This document shows, piece after piece, positions 43,356-54,036 of a stretch of 64,000 nucleotides of DNA; the first letter of the stretch is position 1; each line of letters opens with the position of its first letter. A model generated the notes under the pieces. It was not told the origin of the DNA. It made no database searches and saw nothing but the letters and a program-made list of their open reading frames with translations. This DNA is from Pullulanibacillus pueri (GTDB lineage Bacteria > Bacillota > Bacilli > Bacillales > Sporolactobacillaceae), in contig NZ_BMFV01000016.1 of NCBI RefSeq assembly GCF_014639255.1, forward strand, positions 32,076 to 96,075, in the 5' to 3' direction. The translations under genes and the position numbers were made by a program.

Positions 43356-45287
43356 TTAACCCCATGAAAGTGCTGCCCCTTCATAAATTGCCCGTTTGGC
43401 ATCCAGCTCTCCTGCGTGTTTGGCACCTCCGATAGTCGTGACCGAGATCCCTTTATCTTCTAAAGATGCTGTACTTAAAACAGTGGATTCCTGTCCAGCA
43501 GCAATAATAACGGTATCCGCCTCCACTAAAGTCGTGAGCTCCTCACCATCTTCCCCAATATGATCAATGACCACACCTTCAGGCTGAATGGATTGGTAAC
43601 TTAAATGTGTCAGAAATTGAACATTATGTTGCCGCAGATACTGTACCAATGCCCATCTTGTTGTTTTCCCCAGCCCTGCTCCCATCTTGCCGTTCCGACG
43701 TAAGAGCGTGATTTTCCGTGACCCTTCTTCCAATAAAAAGTGGGCAAGATCACAGGCAATGCCGCCAGCCCCAATGACTGCTACTTTTGGTCCTACACGC
43801 TCTGGATGGTGAAAGGCGTCTGTATACAGCAGGACATTCTCGCGATCGGTCCCATTAATGTCTGGTATACGCGGACGCACACCCGTGGCCAATACAACTT
43901 CCTCAAAGCCTCCCTCGATTAAAGCTGCTTCACTTACCTCCTCATTTAAAACCACTTTGACCCTAAAGCGATGGAGCTCTGTTGTATAATAACGGAGTGT
44001 TTCATTAAATTCCTCTTTACCCGGGACACGACGGGCATAATTGAGCTGCCCGCCAATTTCCTTACCAGCCTCAAACAAAGTCACATGATGACCTTGTTCT
44101 CCAAGCGATCGTGCTGCTTCTAAGCCCGCAGCGCCGCCTCCTACCACTGCAATTTTTCTTGGCTGTTCTGTTTCTGTCAATGTTAGGAGATGCTCCCGGC
44201 CTGTTCGAGGATTGACCAAACAACTGACTGGCTTGCCTTCAAAAGCATGATCGAGACAGGCCTGATTACAGGCAACACAAGTATTAATATAATCAAATGC
44301 ACCCTTTGCAGCCTTTTGCAAAATTTCAGGATCCGCCAGGAAAGGACGAGCCATCGAGATCAAATCGCAACGCCCTTGCTTAAGATAAGCGTTAGCCTCC
44401 TTCGGATCATTAATACGATTGCTTCCGATCACTGGGATACGTAAGTGTTGCTTTAAGTTTTCAGCAATATAAAGAAAACCTGCGCGCGGCACCATCTGGG
44501 AAATCGTCGGTACCTGAGATTCATGCCAGCCAATCCCAATATTTAAGGCATCAGCCCCTAACACTTCAAGCGCTTGCGCAAATTGAATGGTCTCTGCTTC
44601 CGTTGTGCTCCCTGGAATAAGGTCTGTCCCAGACATACGGAAGATCACAGGACTACCAGGACCTACGGCTTTTCTTACCGCTTCTAGTACTGAAAGCGGA
44701 AATCGCATCCGCTTTTCAAAGTTTCCTCCCCAGTCATCGTCACGCTTATTGGTTACTGGTGACAAGAATTGATTCAGCAAATAGCCTTCAGACCCCATAA
44801 TTTCTATAGCGTCAAAACCCAACTCAACTGCCTTTTTCGCCGCAATAGCATAGCTCTCGATTAAGGAACGAATCTCATGATCCTCGAGGGCTCTAGGCGG
44901 ATAATGATGGATAGGAGATTGGATCGCTGAAGGGGCAACAGAGTTTTTTGAATAAGCATACCTGCCCGCATGAAAAAGCTGGGCTGCAATTCGCCCTCCA
45001 ACCACATGAACCTCAGTGGTCATTTTCCTCATGATGTCACAATCTTCCTCGCGGTAAAAACCAAGGAACTTGTCTCCCCCTTCACCTTCAGGAGAAACAG
45101 CAATGCCTCCGGTAATGATGAGCCCAGGCCCACCAGTCTTTGCTCTGATTTTATAAAAAGTCGTCAGCGCCTTGCCCGTTTTATCAAGACCCTCTAAACC
45201 AGTGTGCATAGACCCCATAATGACACGATTCCTCAAAGTTAGTCCAGCCAATTGAAAAGGCGCTAATAGATAGTCCAAGCCGTTCAT
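43356..45287 (-). CDS. NADH:flavin oxidoreductase / FadH-like dienoyl-CoA reductase
   Basis: 643 residues after AAGGAGA. Residues 1-340: old yellow enzyme barrel (LAPFQLAGLTLRNRVIMGSMHTGLE; LISMARPFLADP). About 340-370: 4Fe-4S cysteines CVACNQACLDH...C. Then a FAD/NAD domain pair (VVGGGAAGLEAARSLG near 390; VIGAGGIACDLAHFL). This three-part layout is shared by 2,4-dienoyl-CoA reductase, trimethylamine dehydrogenase and related enzymes; the substrate is uncertain, with unsaturated fatty-acyl-CoA the most likely. Transcribed alone, with a repeat array upstream. Confidence 0.88.
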   Translation of the reverse strand: MNGLDYLLAPFQLAGLTLRNRVIMGSMHTGLEGLDKTGKALTTFYKIRAKTGGPGLIITGGIAVSPEGEGGDKFLGFYREEDCDIMRKMTTEVHVVGGRIAAQLFHAGRYAYSKNSVAPSAIQSPIHHYPPRALEDHEIRSLIESYAIAAKKAVELGFDAIEIMGSEGYLLNQFLSPVTNKRDDDWGGNFEKRMRFPLSVLEAVRKAVGPGSPVIFRMSGTDLIPGSTTEAETIQFAQALEVLGADALNIGIGWHESQVPTISQMVPRAGFLYIAENLKQHLRIPVIGSNRINDPKEANAYLKQGRCDLISMARPFLADPEILQKAAKGAFDYINTCVACNQACLDHAFEGKPVSCLVNPRTGREHLLTLTETEQPRKIAVVGGGAAGLEAARSLGEQGHHVTLFEAGKEIGGQLNYARRVPGKEEFNETLRYYTTELHRFRVKVVLNEEVSEAALIEGGFEEVVLATGVRPRIPDINGTDRENVLLYTDAFHHPERVGPKVAVIGAGGIACDLAHFLLEEGSRKITLLRRNGKMGAGLGKTTRWALVQYLRQHNVQFLTHLSYQSIQPEGVVIDHIGEDGEELTTLVEADTVIIAAGQESTVLSTASLEDKGISVTTIGGAKHAGELDAKRAIYEGAALSWG

Positions 45288-45511
45288 TCAGCATTCTCCT
45301 TTTCTTACCGTTATCTCATCTTCTATATTAAAACCTTCTTATGATGCACTATTAGTCTATGTTTTGGTTTCGCTAATCTATGATAAAAATCCTGCCTGAC
45401 TATGATTTTAAAAGAATGATAGGGGTTTTGAATAATTCTTCCAAAGCTTTTAACCTAAAATAGAATGGGAACCTTTCCGCTGCTTTCTAGTAATAGCTTC
45501 CTACTCTTTTT
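45288..45511. other. Intergenic region upstream of the oxidoreductase
   Basis: Noncoding, AT-rich between the oxidoreductase start and the repeat array. I see no convincing gene. A promoter for the minus-strand oxidoreductase must lie here but I cannot assign its boxes safely. Confidence 0.4.
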
Positions 45512-45950
45512 CTGTTTGAACTTTACTCATCTTCGGACTCCCAGCGACTTCATGAGCGAATTACTGTCCAAACTTTATTCGACTTCGGACTTTCATCGGC
45601 TTCATGAGCGAACTACTGTCCGAACTTTATCCATCTTCGGACTCTAATGGGCTTCCTAAGCGAATGACTGTCCGAACTTTGTCCATCTTCGGACTCTCAC
45701 GGGCTTCCTAAGCCAACTACTGTCCGAACTTTATCCATCTTCGGACTCTCATGGGCTTCCTAAGCGAATGACTGTCCGAACTTTGTCCATCTTCGGACTC
45801 TCACACGCTTACTAAGCCAACTACTGTCCGAACTTTGTCCATCTTCGGACTCTCACACGCTTACTAAGCCAACTACTGTCCGAACTTTATCCACCTTCGG
45901 ACTCTCACGGGCTTCTTGACCAAATTACTGTCTGAACTTTTTATACCTTC
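45512..45950. repeat. 52-bp tandem repeat array, about 8.4 units
   Basis: Units start at 45512, 45564, 45616, 45668, 45720, 45772, 45824, 45876 and 45928, an exact 52-bp period. Each unit carries the dyad GTCCGAA...TTCGGAC with an 11-base loop. End units are degenerate. No unique spacers, so not a CRISPR array. Confidence 0.93.
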
Positions 45951-45963
45951 TTCCCTGTTAAAT

Positions 45964-45995
45964 AAAAAACGCCTCACAGCACGGGGCTGTGAGGC
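45964..45995 (-). terminator. Rho-independent terminator of the gatCAB operon
   Basis: Minus-strand stem GCCTCACAGC/GCTGTGAGGC with a five-base loop followed by GTTTTTTATTT, 18 bases after the gatB stop. Confidence 0.93.
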
Positions 45996-46013
45996 ATCTT
46001 TTAACTCAAGTTA

Positions 46014-47441
46014 TTATCTTTTGGCCATTTCTTCTAATAAAATCTTGTTCACCATTGGTGGGTTGGCTTGTCCTTTGGTGAGTTTCATGACCTGACCGAC
46101 GAGGAAGCCGAGGGCGCGATCTTTTCCGTTTTTATAATCGATGATCGATTGCTCGTTAGCATCGAGAAGTGGAATGATCACATCTTTTAGAGCGCCTTCG
46201 TCTGAAATTTGGACGAGACCTTTTTCTTTGACGATTTTCTCTGGATCGCCGCCGTTGGTCATAAGCTCCTTGAATACTTTTTTAGCAATCTTCGAGGAGA
46301 TGGTGCCTTTTTCGATCAACTCAATAAGCTTGGCAAGCGCTTCGGGTGTGAGTGGTACCTCGTTGATCTCTTTATATTCTTTGTTAAGCTGAGCGGAAAC
46401 TTCTCCCATTAACCAGTTAGAGGCTTGCTTCGCATCGCCGCCAGCGGCAATGGTCCCTTCGAAAAAGTCAGCCATTGATTTGGTTTGGGTTAAGACCGCT
46501 GCATCATAAGCAGGAATCCCAAACTCGCTCACATAACGTTCTTTACGGGCATCTGGAAGTTCTGGAATTTCAGCGCGCACGCGTTCCTTCCATGCCTCAT
46601 CAATGTGTAATTTCACAAGGTCAGGCTCTGGGAAATAGCGATAGTCATCCGAGCCTTCTTTAACACGCATAAGAATCGTTTCCTTGGTGGCTTCATCAAA
46701 GCGACGGGTTTCTTGTTCGATGATACCGCCAGAAAGGAGCACACGCTCTTGACGCTGTTGTTCAAATTCAAGCCCCTTTTGAACAAAGCTAAAAGAGTTC
46801 AAGTTTTTGAGTTCAGTTTTCGTCCCGAATTTCTCCTGACCATATGGGCGAAGGGAAAGGTTAGCATCACAGCGCAGAGAGCCTTCTTCCATCTTACAGT
46901 CGGACACCCCTGTATATTGCATAATGGCTTTTAATTTTTCAAGGTAAGCATAGGCTTCCTCAGGTGTGCGGATATCAGGTTCTGACACGATCTCCACAAG
47001 TGGTGTACCGACACGGTTAAAATCAACGAGTGAGCCATCATTAACGTGTGTTAATTTTCCAGCGTCTTCCTCTAGGTGCAAGCGAGTAATACCGATTCTC
47101 TTCTTCTTGCCATCGACTTCAATCTCAATATAGCCATTCTCGCCAATCGGTTTATCGAATTGTGAGATTTGATAGGCTTTCGGATTATCAGGGTAAAAGT
47201 AGTTTTTGCGATCAAATTTCGTATCGGTGGCAATCTCACAGTTCAATGCCATCGCAGCCCGCATCGCAAAGTCAACCGCTTGTTCATTTAATACCGGTAA
47301 AACGCCGGGATGACCGAGGCAGATGGGACATGTATGTGTATTTGGTGGGGCACCAAATTCTGTAGAGCACCCACAAAAGATTTTTGAATTCGTTTTGAGC
47401 TCAACATGGACTTCAAGGCCAATAATTGTTTCGAGATTCAT
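46014..47441 (-). CDS. gatB: Aspartyl/glutamyl-tRNA amidotransferase subunit B
   Basis: 475 residues, [25 protein letters not shown], starting directly after the gatA stop. It phosphorylates Glu-tRNA(Gln) or Asp-tRNA(Asn) and passes ammonia from GatA to make the amide. Conserved features: [43 protein letters not shown], and the C-terminal tRNA-binding helical (YqeY-like) domain. Last gene of gatCAB. Confidence 0.97.
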   Translation of the reverse strand: MNLETIIGLEVHVELKTNSKIFCGCSTEFGAPPNTHTCPICLGHPGVLPVLNEQAVDFAMRAAMALNCEIATDTKFDRKNYFYPDNPKAYQISQFDKPIGENGYIEIEVDGKKKRIGITRLHLEEDAGKLTHVNDGSLVDFNRVGTPLVEIVSEPDIRTPEEAYAYLEKLKAIMQYTGVSDCKMEEGSLRCDANLSLRPYGQEKFGTKTELKNLNSFSFVQKGLEFEQQRQERVLLSGGIIEQETRRFDEATKETILMRVKEGSDDYRYFPEPDLVKLHIDEAWKERVRAEIPELPDARKERYVSEFGIPAYDAAVLTQTKSMADFFEGTIAAGGDAKQASNWLMGEVSAQLNKEYKEINEVPLTPEALAKLIELIEKGTISSKIAKKVFKELMTNGGDPEKIVKEKGLVQISDEGALKDVIIPLLDANEQSIIDYKNGKDRALGFLVGQVMKLTKGQANPPMVNKILLEEMAKR

Positions 47442-48902
47442 TTAAGCATTCACCCCTTCTAATGCCGGTGTTAATTTGAGGTTAGCCGCTTGTTCATAAG
47501 CATGGGCGGTGCGATAAATCGTCGCTTCGTCAAAAGGCTTCCCAATAATTTGTAGCCCTACAGGAAGACCGTTCGCTAAACCACAAGGTACGCTAATCGC
47601 AGGGACACCCGCAAGATTGACCGGAATGGTTAGAATATCATTTGCGTACATGGTTAATGGATCATCAATCTTTTCACCGATTTTAAAGGCAGTCGTTGGG
47701 GTTGTGGGTCCAATGACAACATCGTAGTTTTCAAAAACTTTTTCAAAGTCACGCTTAATCAGCGTCCGCACCTTTTGCGCCTTTTTGTAATAAGCATCAT
47801 AGTATCCAGAACTGAGAGCAAAGGTTCCGAGCATGATTCGACGCTTCACCTCTTCACCAAAGCCTTCACTACGTGTCTTTTTGTACATATCAATCAAATT
47901 ATCAGCTGCCGCACGTACACCATAGCGCACGCCATCAAAACGCGCGAGGTTGGCTGAAGCTTCAGAGGACGCAATGATATAGTAAGCAGCAACCGCATAT
48001 TTAGAATGAGGTAGTGATACTTCTTCGACAACCGCACCTAGGGATTCTAACTGAGCAATGGCTTTTTTAACCGTCGTTTTGACTTCTTCACTGACACCTT
48101 CACCAAAATATTCCTTTGGTACAGCAACACGAAGACCTTTGACCTCGCCGGTTAGAGCTTTAGTGAAGTCAGGAACATCGACATTGGCTGACGTTGAATC
48201 ATAGACATCCACTCCAGAAATCGCCTGCAGGAGATGGGCGTTGTCTTCAACATTGCGTGTGAATGGTCCAATTTGATCAAGTGATGAGGCAAAAGCGATT
48301 AAACCAAATCGGGACACCCGTCCATATGTCGGCTTCATGCCAACAACACCACAAAAAGCGGCGGGTTGACGAATAGAGCCCCCGGTATCGGAACCTAATG
48401 AATAGGGAACCATGCCGGCAGAAACCGCTGCTGCGGAACCCCCACTTGATCCTCCTGGTACTCGGGTAAGATCCCATGGATTCAATGTTTTAAAGTAGCT
48501 GGAATTCTCATTCGAGGATCCCATCGCAAACTCGTCCATATTCAGTTTACCAATGACGATCCCGTTTTGAGCATTGATTTTCTCAACAACCGTGGCATTA
48601 TGAAGCGGTTCAAAATTAGCAAGAATTTGGCTTGCGGCTGTTGTCTTAAGATTTTTCGTGACAATATTATCTTTCACACCAATAGGCAGTCCAAATAAAG
48701 CGGCATCAGCATTGCCGCGTTCAGCATCTAACGCCTTGGCCTTCTCAAGAGCTGCTTCTTTATTAAGGGTTAAAAAGGCATGAATGCTCGCATCTGTCTT
48801 TTGAATATTTTTATAGGATTCCTCGACCAATTCCGTTACGGAGAGGTCTTTTTTATGTAAACGATCGTGTATAGATTTATACCCTTCATCAAATAGAGCC
48901 AA
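47442..48902 (-). CDS. gatA: Aspartyl/glutamyl-tRNA amidotransferase subunit A
   Basis: 486 residues from a TTG at 48902 with AAGGAGGG upstream. Amidase-signature enzyme that releases ammonia from glutamine: Lys in PIGVKDNI near residue 79, cis-Ser in [15 protein letters not shown] near 153, and nucleophile region [16 protein letters not shown] near 177. In the gatC-gatA-gatB operon, 31 bases after gatC. Confidence 0.97.
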   Translation of the reverse strand: MALFDEGYKSIHDRLHKKDLSVTELVEESYKNIQKTDASIHAFLTLNKEAALEKAKALDAERGNADAALFGLPIGVKDNIVTKNLKTTAASQILANFEPLHNATVVEKINAQNGIVIGKLNMDEFAMGSSNENSSYFKTLNPWDLTRVPGGSSGGSAAAVSAGMVPYSLGSDTGGSIRQPAAFCGVVGMKPTYGRVSRFGLIAFASSLDQIGPFTRNVEDNAHLLQAISGVDVYDSTSANVDVPDFTKALTGEVKGLRVAVPKEYFGEGVSEEVKTTVKKAIAQLESLGAVVEEVSLPHSKYAVAAYYIIASSEASANLARFDGVRYGVRAAADNLIDMYKKTRSEGFGEEVKRRIMLGTFALSSGYYDAYYKKAQKVRTLIKRDFEKVFENYDVVIGPTTPTTAFKIGEKIDDPLTMYANDILTIPVNLAGVPAISVPCGLANGLPVGLQIIGKPFDEATIYRTAHAYEQAANLKLTPALEGVNA

Positions 48903-48933
48903 ATCATTACCCTCCTTATAATCACTATATTAC

Positions 48934-49227
48934 TTATTCGCCTAGAACTTTTGGTACCTTGACCTGACCCTCTTGTTCTGCAGGTGCATTCTTTAAAGCC
49001 TCTTCGCGTGCCAACGAGTCATGTACTTTATCCTCACGTAAAACATTTGCGATATCAAGCACATGAGTAGTTTCTTCAACACCCTCTGTATCGAGCTCAT
49101 TAAGTTGTTCCGCGAAACCGATAATATCGCCAAGATCCTTCGCAAAAGCCTCAACCTCTTCTTCTGTAAAAGTCAGGCGAGCAAGATGGGCAACGTGTTT
49201 GACTTGTTCTTTTGAAATATCTGCCAT
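48934..49227 (-). CDS. gatC: Aspartyl/glutamyl-tRNA amidotransferase subunit C
   Basis: 97 residues from the ATG at 49227 ([18 protein letters not shown]) after GGAGGTGATAG; the frame stays open to 49320 but the usual GatC length and the ribosome site favour this start. Typical helical Gat[32 protein letters not shown] and C-terminal [35 protein letters not shown]. It tethers GatA and GatB. Confidence 0.96.
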   Translation of the reverse strand: MADISKEQVKHVAHLARLTFTEEEVEAFAKDLGDIIGFAEQLNELDTEGVEETTHVLDIANVLREDKVHDSLAREEALKNAPAEQEGQVKVPKVLGE

Positions 49228-49577
49228 TCTATCACCTCCATAAAATATGATTTTAATAATGAATCCAAAGAACAACATTGGGGGAACCACAAACAAAAAT
49301 GACGTTAATAGGAACATCACAAACAGGATCTACACGTCAAACGCCGAACGGGCCTACGTCTGTAGGCCCAAGGTAAAGAGTGTGGTGACCCAACTGTACC
49401 TGAGACGACATGAGGACTGAAGGAACCAAACCAGCCTAGTCATTCACAATTTATTCTTTGACGATCTCAAACAGCTTTTAATAGTTTGATGATACCAAAT
49501 TCCGCTAGAAATAAGCAACTCTATCACAGCGAAGCCTCTATTAAAAATAAGGGAAAGTGGCAGTCTTTGTTCAGGGA
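49228..49577. other. Intergenic region between gatC and the SWIM gene
   Basis: 350 bases without a gene. It contains a perfect hairpin GGGCCTAC-GTCT-GTAGGCCC at 49350-49369 within a GC-richer patch (about 49330-49440), then AT-rich sequence to 49577. I looked for a T-box sequence and did not see the conserved T-box core. The hairpin has no T-run on either strand. Possibly a leader of gatC. Confidence 0.4.
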
Positions 49578-50123
49578 CTATACCCCTTTTTTCACGATCT
49601 TGTGAATATTATCCATGACCTCTGCAATGGGAGGATGGAAGACCCAATCGATCGTACTCTCTTTTGAGAATGCCACAGGCTCTTCCTTAGTTGCGAGCTT
49701 TTCTAAAGCCTTCAAAGCAGGGGCTTTAGAAAAGCGCTGATTCACCAAAGACGATTTAGAGCTCTTTAGTTTTTGAACATCCTTTTTCTTAGTATCAAAG
49801 TCCACTGCCCAATGGATCACTGCGGCAACAACATGCTTACAGCAAATAACATCATCAGGACAGGAGCAAATAAAGAGCGCTTTATCTAAGTGAGGAAGAC
49901 CGGCTTTGTTCACTCCTTCAAAAAAGGCAGACACATTGTATTTCTTGCTTCCCTTGACACTTGCTGTAAAGCCAAAGATTTTGTCCTGAAAGTCCGTGAC
50001 CGCCCGATTCCGATACAACTCTAACCCCCGATGGGTTCTCCGCGTGTCCACCCGTGAAAAGAAGCGATCGAGCCACTGTTTGAGGGCTTTATTCGTCGTT
50101 ATCTCTTCAAGTGTATGGATCAT
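49578..50123 (-). CDS. SWIM zinc finger protein (YwqB-like, short)
   Basis: 181 residues, MIHTLEEITTNKALKQWLDRFFSRVD..., start overlapping the SNF2 stop (ATGA). The SWIM signature CSCPDDVICCKHVVAAVIHW is present near residue 95 (CxC...CxH). Such proteins are paired with SNF2 helicases, as ywqB with ywqA in B. subtilis. The protein stops soon after the SWIM domain, so it may be a short family member lacking a C-terminal part. Confidence 0.8.
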   Translation of the reverse strand: MIHTLEEITTNKALKQWLDRFFSRVDTRRTHRGLELYRNRAVTDFQDKIFGFTASVKGSKKYNVSAFFEGVNKAGLPHLDKALFICSCPDDVICCKHVVAAVIHWAVDFDTKKKDVQKLKSSKSSLVNQRFSKAPALKALEKLATKEEPVAFSKESTIDWVFHPPIAEVMDNIHKIVKKGV

Positions 50124-53100
50124 TGGACCACCTGCTTTCTCAGTTGAACAAGATCAAGAATTTCCTGGTCGGTCATCTCAGTGACCCACCCTTCCCCATT
50201 GCCCAGAATCTGTCCTGCCAGACCTTTCTTCTTTTCAATCAATTCATCAATTCTTTTCTCCAGTGTCCCCTCAGAGATCAATTTATAGACGTGAACATCT
50301 CGTCTTTGCCCAATTCGATAGGTCCGGTCTGTTGCCTGTTCCTCTACCGCTGGATTCCACCAGCGATCATAGTGGATAACATGATTGGCACTGGTAAGGT
50401 TCAAGCCAAACCCACCTGCTTTGAGGGATAAAATAAAGACCCCTTTTCCTTTATTCTCCTGGAATTGTTGAATCATTTTCTCCCTTTTTTGAACGGGAAC
50501 ACTCCCATGTAAAAACTCAACTGGAACGTCTGGATATTTTTGTTGTAAAGCCTGCATAAGGATCTTTCCCATTTTTACATATTGAGTGAAAACAAGTACG
50601 CTTTGTTCAGCCTCCATAATGGCATCCATTAACTCGAAAAAGCTGATTAATTTTCCTGAATTCATCCTTTGCTCATCATAAATCGATACTAACCCTGGAT
50701 GATCACAAATTTGCTTGAGCCTTGTTAAGGTTGATAAAATCAGACCTTTCCGCTGAATTCCTGTCGCTTTGGCCATTTTAGCTGACAAATCCTCGACGAC
50801 ATTTTGATACATAGAAGCCTGCGTTTCTGTGAGATGACAAAACACTTTTTCTTCACTTTTCTCCGGTAAATCCTTAATAATTCGTTTATCTGTCTTCTCC
50901 CGCCGGAGCAAGAAGGGTTGAATGAATCGTTTTAAGAGCGCCGACTTCTCTTTATCGCCATGCTTTTCAATAGGATTAATAAACTCCCGTCTAAAGCTTG
51001 CCAAGGACCCTAAGTAGCCAGGATTTAAAAAGTCCATGATAGACCAGAGCTCCTCTAAGCGGTTTTCAATCGGTGTCCCCGTTAATGCCAGACGATGGCG
51101 TGCCCGATAGGACCTGAGTGCTTGACTCTTCTTGGCTGAAGGATTCTTAATGGCTTGGGCCTCGTCGAGGATTAGTGCGGACCACATTTGTTCATCCAAT
51201 AGGGCTTTATCATTGACAATAAGCGTGTAGCTAGTAACCACCACATCAAATGAAGCCACCTGTTTTTTAAACGCTTTGTCAGAAAGGCGGTCCTGTCCGT
51301 GATGGGTGTATATGGAAAGCGAGGGTGCAAAGGCCCTAATTTCCCTAACCCAGTTTCCAATCACCGAAGTCGGACAAACGATAAGGGCAGGCTCGTCAGG
51401 GTGATCTTGGGTATGCTTAAGCAAATACGTTATCGTTTGAATGGTTTTCCCAAGCCCCATATCATCTGCCAAACAGCCCCCAACGCCACTTTCCTTTAAT
51501 TGCGACAGCCAACTATACCCTCTTTTTTGATAAGGACGTAGATTGCCTTGAAGCTTAGTGGGGACATGCTTATTCTTATCTGGCTTATGAATGATCGAAC
51601 TCAAATAATGCTCCAGCTTAGTATCCATCCGAATATCGATAGGATGAGAGAGATTATCTTTCTGCGCCAAAGAAAAACGCATCGCATCGGAAAAACTCCC
51701 TCTCTTGCTAAGCTTAGCTCCTGACTCGCGCAAATTCGTGTAAAGAGCATTCAATTGATCAAGGGGGAGCTCAATCCACTCATCACCACTTTTATGAAAG
51801 CGTCGCTGTTCCCTGACGAGTTGTTCAAATTGCTCCGTCGTCAGGCCAAGCTTCCCTATGGAAATACGCCAATCAAAATCCACTAATGAATCCAACGTAA
51901 ACACGGAATGGCTGGATGAGACATCGAGATCAACCTGAACATTTTGTCTCCGGGCATCACGGACCTTCATCCAATCAGGAAAGAGCATCTGGATATTTTT
52001 CGATTTGAACTCTTCACGATGATTATACAGATCAAGGACGTCATCCGTTGATATCATACCGTTCGTATTGTATTCCAAGACCTTCAATCGCTTATTAAAC
52101 TGAGTAAGCGCAGTCAGGCGATCATTCACCCATTCAATCAGCCCATTTTCCCTGCGATCAAATAAATCATCTAACGAAAAAAATCCAATATGATTTTTGG
52201 TGCCCTTATAGGCTTGAATGACAAGTTCGACATACCAATCGGCCCCAGGTAAAAAGGGATCCGTACGCTCTTGAGGCTCAAAATGCATGTCGATCTGCAG
52301 GGGCTCTAACCATTCATCGAGATACGCCTTTTTAAAGGCAGTCATTTCCTTTTCTGTCTCACTCTCATAGCTCGTTTGCACAAACGCTCGGATGCTCTTT
52401 TGAAAATCTTCATAGGTCGCCATCTCATAAGGATCATCGATTTTTTTATAGTAAGGTAGCGGCTCTTGAATGAGGTGGTAAAACCATTCCGCTGACAATT
52501 TCTTATAGAAATCATGCTCTGGCCATTTCAGCACTTCCGCTTGATAGGCCTTCTTTAACTTTTGCCGTACGACACGATCGACCCAACTATCCACCACCGC
52601 GTAAAACCAGCGTTTAAGCGGAAGCGGCGCCACCACCTTTGGAGATAGCGCTTCTTCTGGAATTCGATGAAGCCATCTTGACAACATCCCTGAATCTTTT
52701 AACAAGTTTTTCCTCAGCACCCATTGTCCCGAAACATAAAGGATGTCTTCACTTTTCACTAGTGTCAGCATTGGGTAGAAGTGACCATTTTCCAATAATA
52801 CAGTGATGCCATTGACTATTTCGGAAAAAAAACGCCATGATTCACTTGGAAGAATCCATGGAGGAAGGGTATTGACATAGCGATCGCTTTTAAACAGTTC
52901 AAAGGCGGCTTCCATTGTGAGAAAAATACCGTCACTTTTAACATCCTGTTCCTTTTCAAGTTCCAATTTTCCTGAGATCGCTTTATGCTTCTCTAAGAAT
53001 TCTCTCCAAATCAAGCTGGCACTTAGTTGATTTTTTAGAGATTTATTTAGCGTACGGGCAAGCATCCCATTAGTATGAGTGAGCCACAGAAAAAAGGCGG

Positions 53101-53149
53101 TCTTATTCCCCTTATCCGCCACAAACGCAATGTTCAATTGTTGATCCAT
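50120..53149 (-). CDS. SNF2/RapA-family helicase (YwqA-like)
   Basis: 1009 residues from the ATG at 53149 (MDQQLNIAFVADKGNKTAFFLW), after AGGGGTG. The N-terminal 540 residues are a bacterial SNF2-associated domain; the C-terminal half is the motor: CLADDMGLGKTIQTITYL (I), VVVTSYTLIVND, LILDEAQAIKNPSAKKSQ (II), ALTGTPIENRLEELWSI (III), FILSLKAGGFGLNLTSANHV and RWWNPAVEEQATDRTYRIGQ (V-VI). Probably remodels nucleoprotein or RNA polymerase complexes. Paired with the SWIM gene. Confidence 0.92.
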   Translation of the reverse strand: MDQQLNIAFVADKGNKTAFFLWLTHTNGMLARTLNKSLKNQLSASLIWREFLEKHKAISGKLELEKEQDVKSDGIFLTMEAAFELFKSDRYVNTLPPWILPSESWRFFSEIVNGITVLLENGHFYPMLTLVKSEDILYVSGQWVLRKNLLKDSGMLSRWLHRIPEEALSPKVVAPLPLKRWFYAVVDSWVDRVVRQKLKKAYQAEVLKWPEHDFYKKLSAEWFYHLIQEPLPYYKKIDDPYEMATYEDFQKSIRAFVQTSYESETEKEMTAFKKAYLDEWLEPLQIDMHFEPQERTDPFLPGADWYVELVIQAYKGTKNHIGFFSLDDLFDRRENGLIEWVNDRLTALTQFNKRLKVLEYNTNGMISTDDVLDLYNHREEFKSKNIQMLFPDWMKVRDARRQNVQVDLDVSSSHSVFTLDSLVDFDWRISIGKLGLTTEQFEQLVREQRRFHKSGDEWIELPLDQLNALYTNLRESGAKLSKRGSFSDAMRFSLAQKDNLSHPIDIRMDTKLEHYLSSIIHKPDKNKHVPTKLQGNLRPYQKRGYSWLSQLKESGVGGCLADDMGLGKTIQTITYLLKHTQDHPDEPALIVCPTSVIGNWVREIRAFAPSLSIYTHHGQDRLSDKAFKKQVASFDVVVTSYTLIVNDKALLDEQMWSALILDEAQAIKNPSAKKSQALRSYRARHRLALTGTPIENRLEELWSIMDFLNPGYLGSLASFRREFINPIEKHGDKEKSALLKRFIQPFLLRREKTDKRIIKDLPEKSEEKVFCHLTETQASMYQNVVEDLSAKMAKATGIQRKGLILSTLTRLKQICDHPGLVSIYDEQRMNSGKLISFFELMDAIMEAEQSVLVFTQYVKMGKILMQALQQKYPDVPVEFLHGSVPVQKREKMIQQFQENKGKGVFILSLKAGGFGLNLTSANHVIHYDRWWNPAVEEQATDRTYRIGQRRDVHVYKLISEGTLEKRIDELIEKKKGLAGQILGNGEGWVTEMTDQEILDLVQLRKQVVQ

Positions 53150-53693
53150 GACTAACACCCCTAAAAATGACTTGACCTGTTCAAAAAGCCCCATGCACCA
53201 AGCTACTAAAAACATGCAGAGAGCCTCATTTCAAATACTTAAAGGATACCAAGTGGTGCATCATATCCTTCCATATAAAAACGTCTAACTATCATCATTC
53301 ATATTCCCGTTTTAAGACCTTCCCATAAATATAACATATTTTTCATTAAAAATCTTTTAGTCGTTGGAGGTGGCTTTTCTGCTTACTTGGTCTAGTGCTT
53401 GTAAGAAGCTCCCCGCGTGGCCAAATACAATTCTAGGCACATCAATACACAAAAAAACCCATTCGTCCTCCTATATAATGCGCGCTGCCCTTCAAAGGAT
53501 CATACAGCGTATCTACTAGGTTTTAGCGTTTGCGACAATCTTATTTTGGTTCGACTGCCCATCTCTGTCAGCCTCTCCATTTACTTGTCCGTTTATCTAT
53601 CCAATATATTTGATAAATTAATGTCATTTTCCTGCCTTCAGAAGACAGTTTTTGGTGATTTATGGTTATTGGACGTGGTGCCATAGGGTTTTT
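53150..53693. other. Intergenic region upstream of the SNF2 gene
   Basis: About 540 bases, AT-rich, with no gene I can support. Short plus-strand frames here have no ribosome site and no recognisable product. The SNF2 promoter should lie near its left end. Confidence 0.4.
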
Positions 53694-53960
53694 CGTGCGT
53701 GGCGGGCTTCTTTTGCACGGTGCTGGATCCTTTTCATTGGGCACTGGCCTCTTTTTGCTCGCTTCCCACCCTCTTTCGCGCGCCTTTTGTGCGAAGCGGC
53801 TTCTTTTCGTTCGTGGCGGGCTTCGTTTTGCACGGTGCTGGATCCTTTTCATTGGGCACTGGCCTCTTTTTGCTCGCTTCCCTCCTCCTTTTGCGTGCCT
53901 TTTGTGCGAAGCGGCTTCTTTTCCTGCATGGTGGTCTTCGTTTTGTTCATTGGATATTGT
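53694..53960. repeat. Tandem repeat of about 114 bp, 2.2 copies
   Basis: GGCGGGCTTC starts at 53701 and again at 53815; a shortened third copy begins near 53930. The shared stretch includes GCACGGTGCTGGATCC and CATTGGGCACTGGCC. All three plus-strand frames and one minus-strand frame are open, a base-composition effect. Confidence 0.85.
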
Positions 53961-53997
53961 TATTATGTGGTTTTGAACTTTGGGCCTTTATATACAT

Positions 53998-54027
53998 AAA
54001 ACCTGCCTCCAACGGGAGACAGGTTTT
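53998..54027 (-). terminator. Rho-independent terminator after camS
   Basis: Ten-pair stem ACCTGTCTCC/GGAGGCAGGT with AAA/TTT extensions, followed on the minus strand by TTTTATGTATAT, just after the camS stop. Confidence 0.85.
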
Positions 54028-54036
54028 GGACCTTAT

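Noticed and set aside
45512..45950. CRISPR array
   Set aside because: The whole 52-bp unit repeats; there are no unique spacers and no cas genes. The same holds for the 51-bp array at 63680.
49228..49577. T-box riboswitch upstream of gatC
   Set aside because: The conserved T-box core and an antiterminator/terminator pair are not visible.
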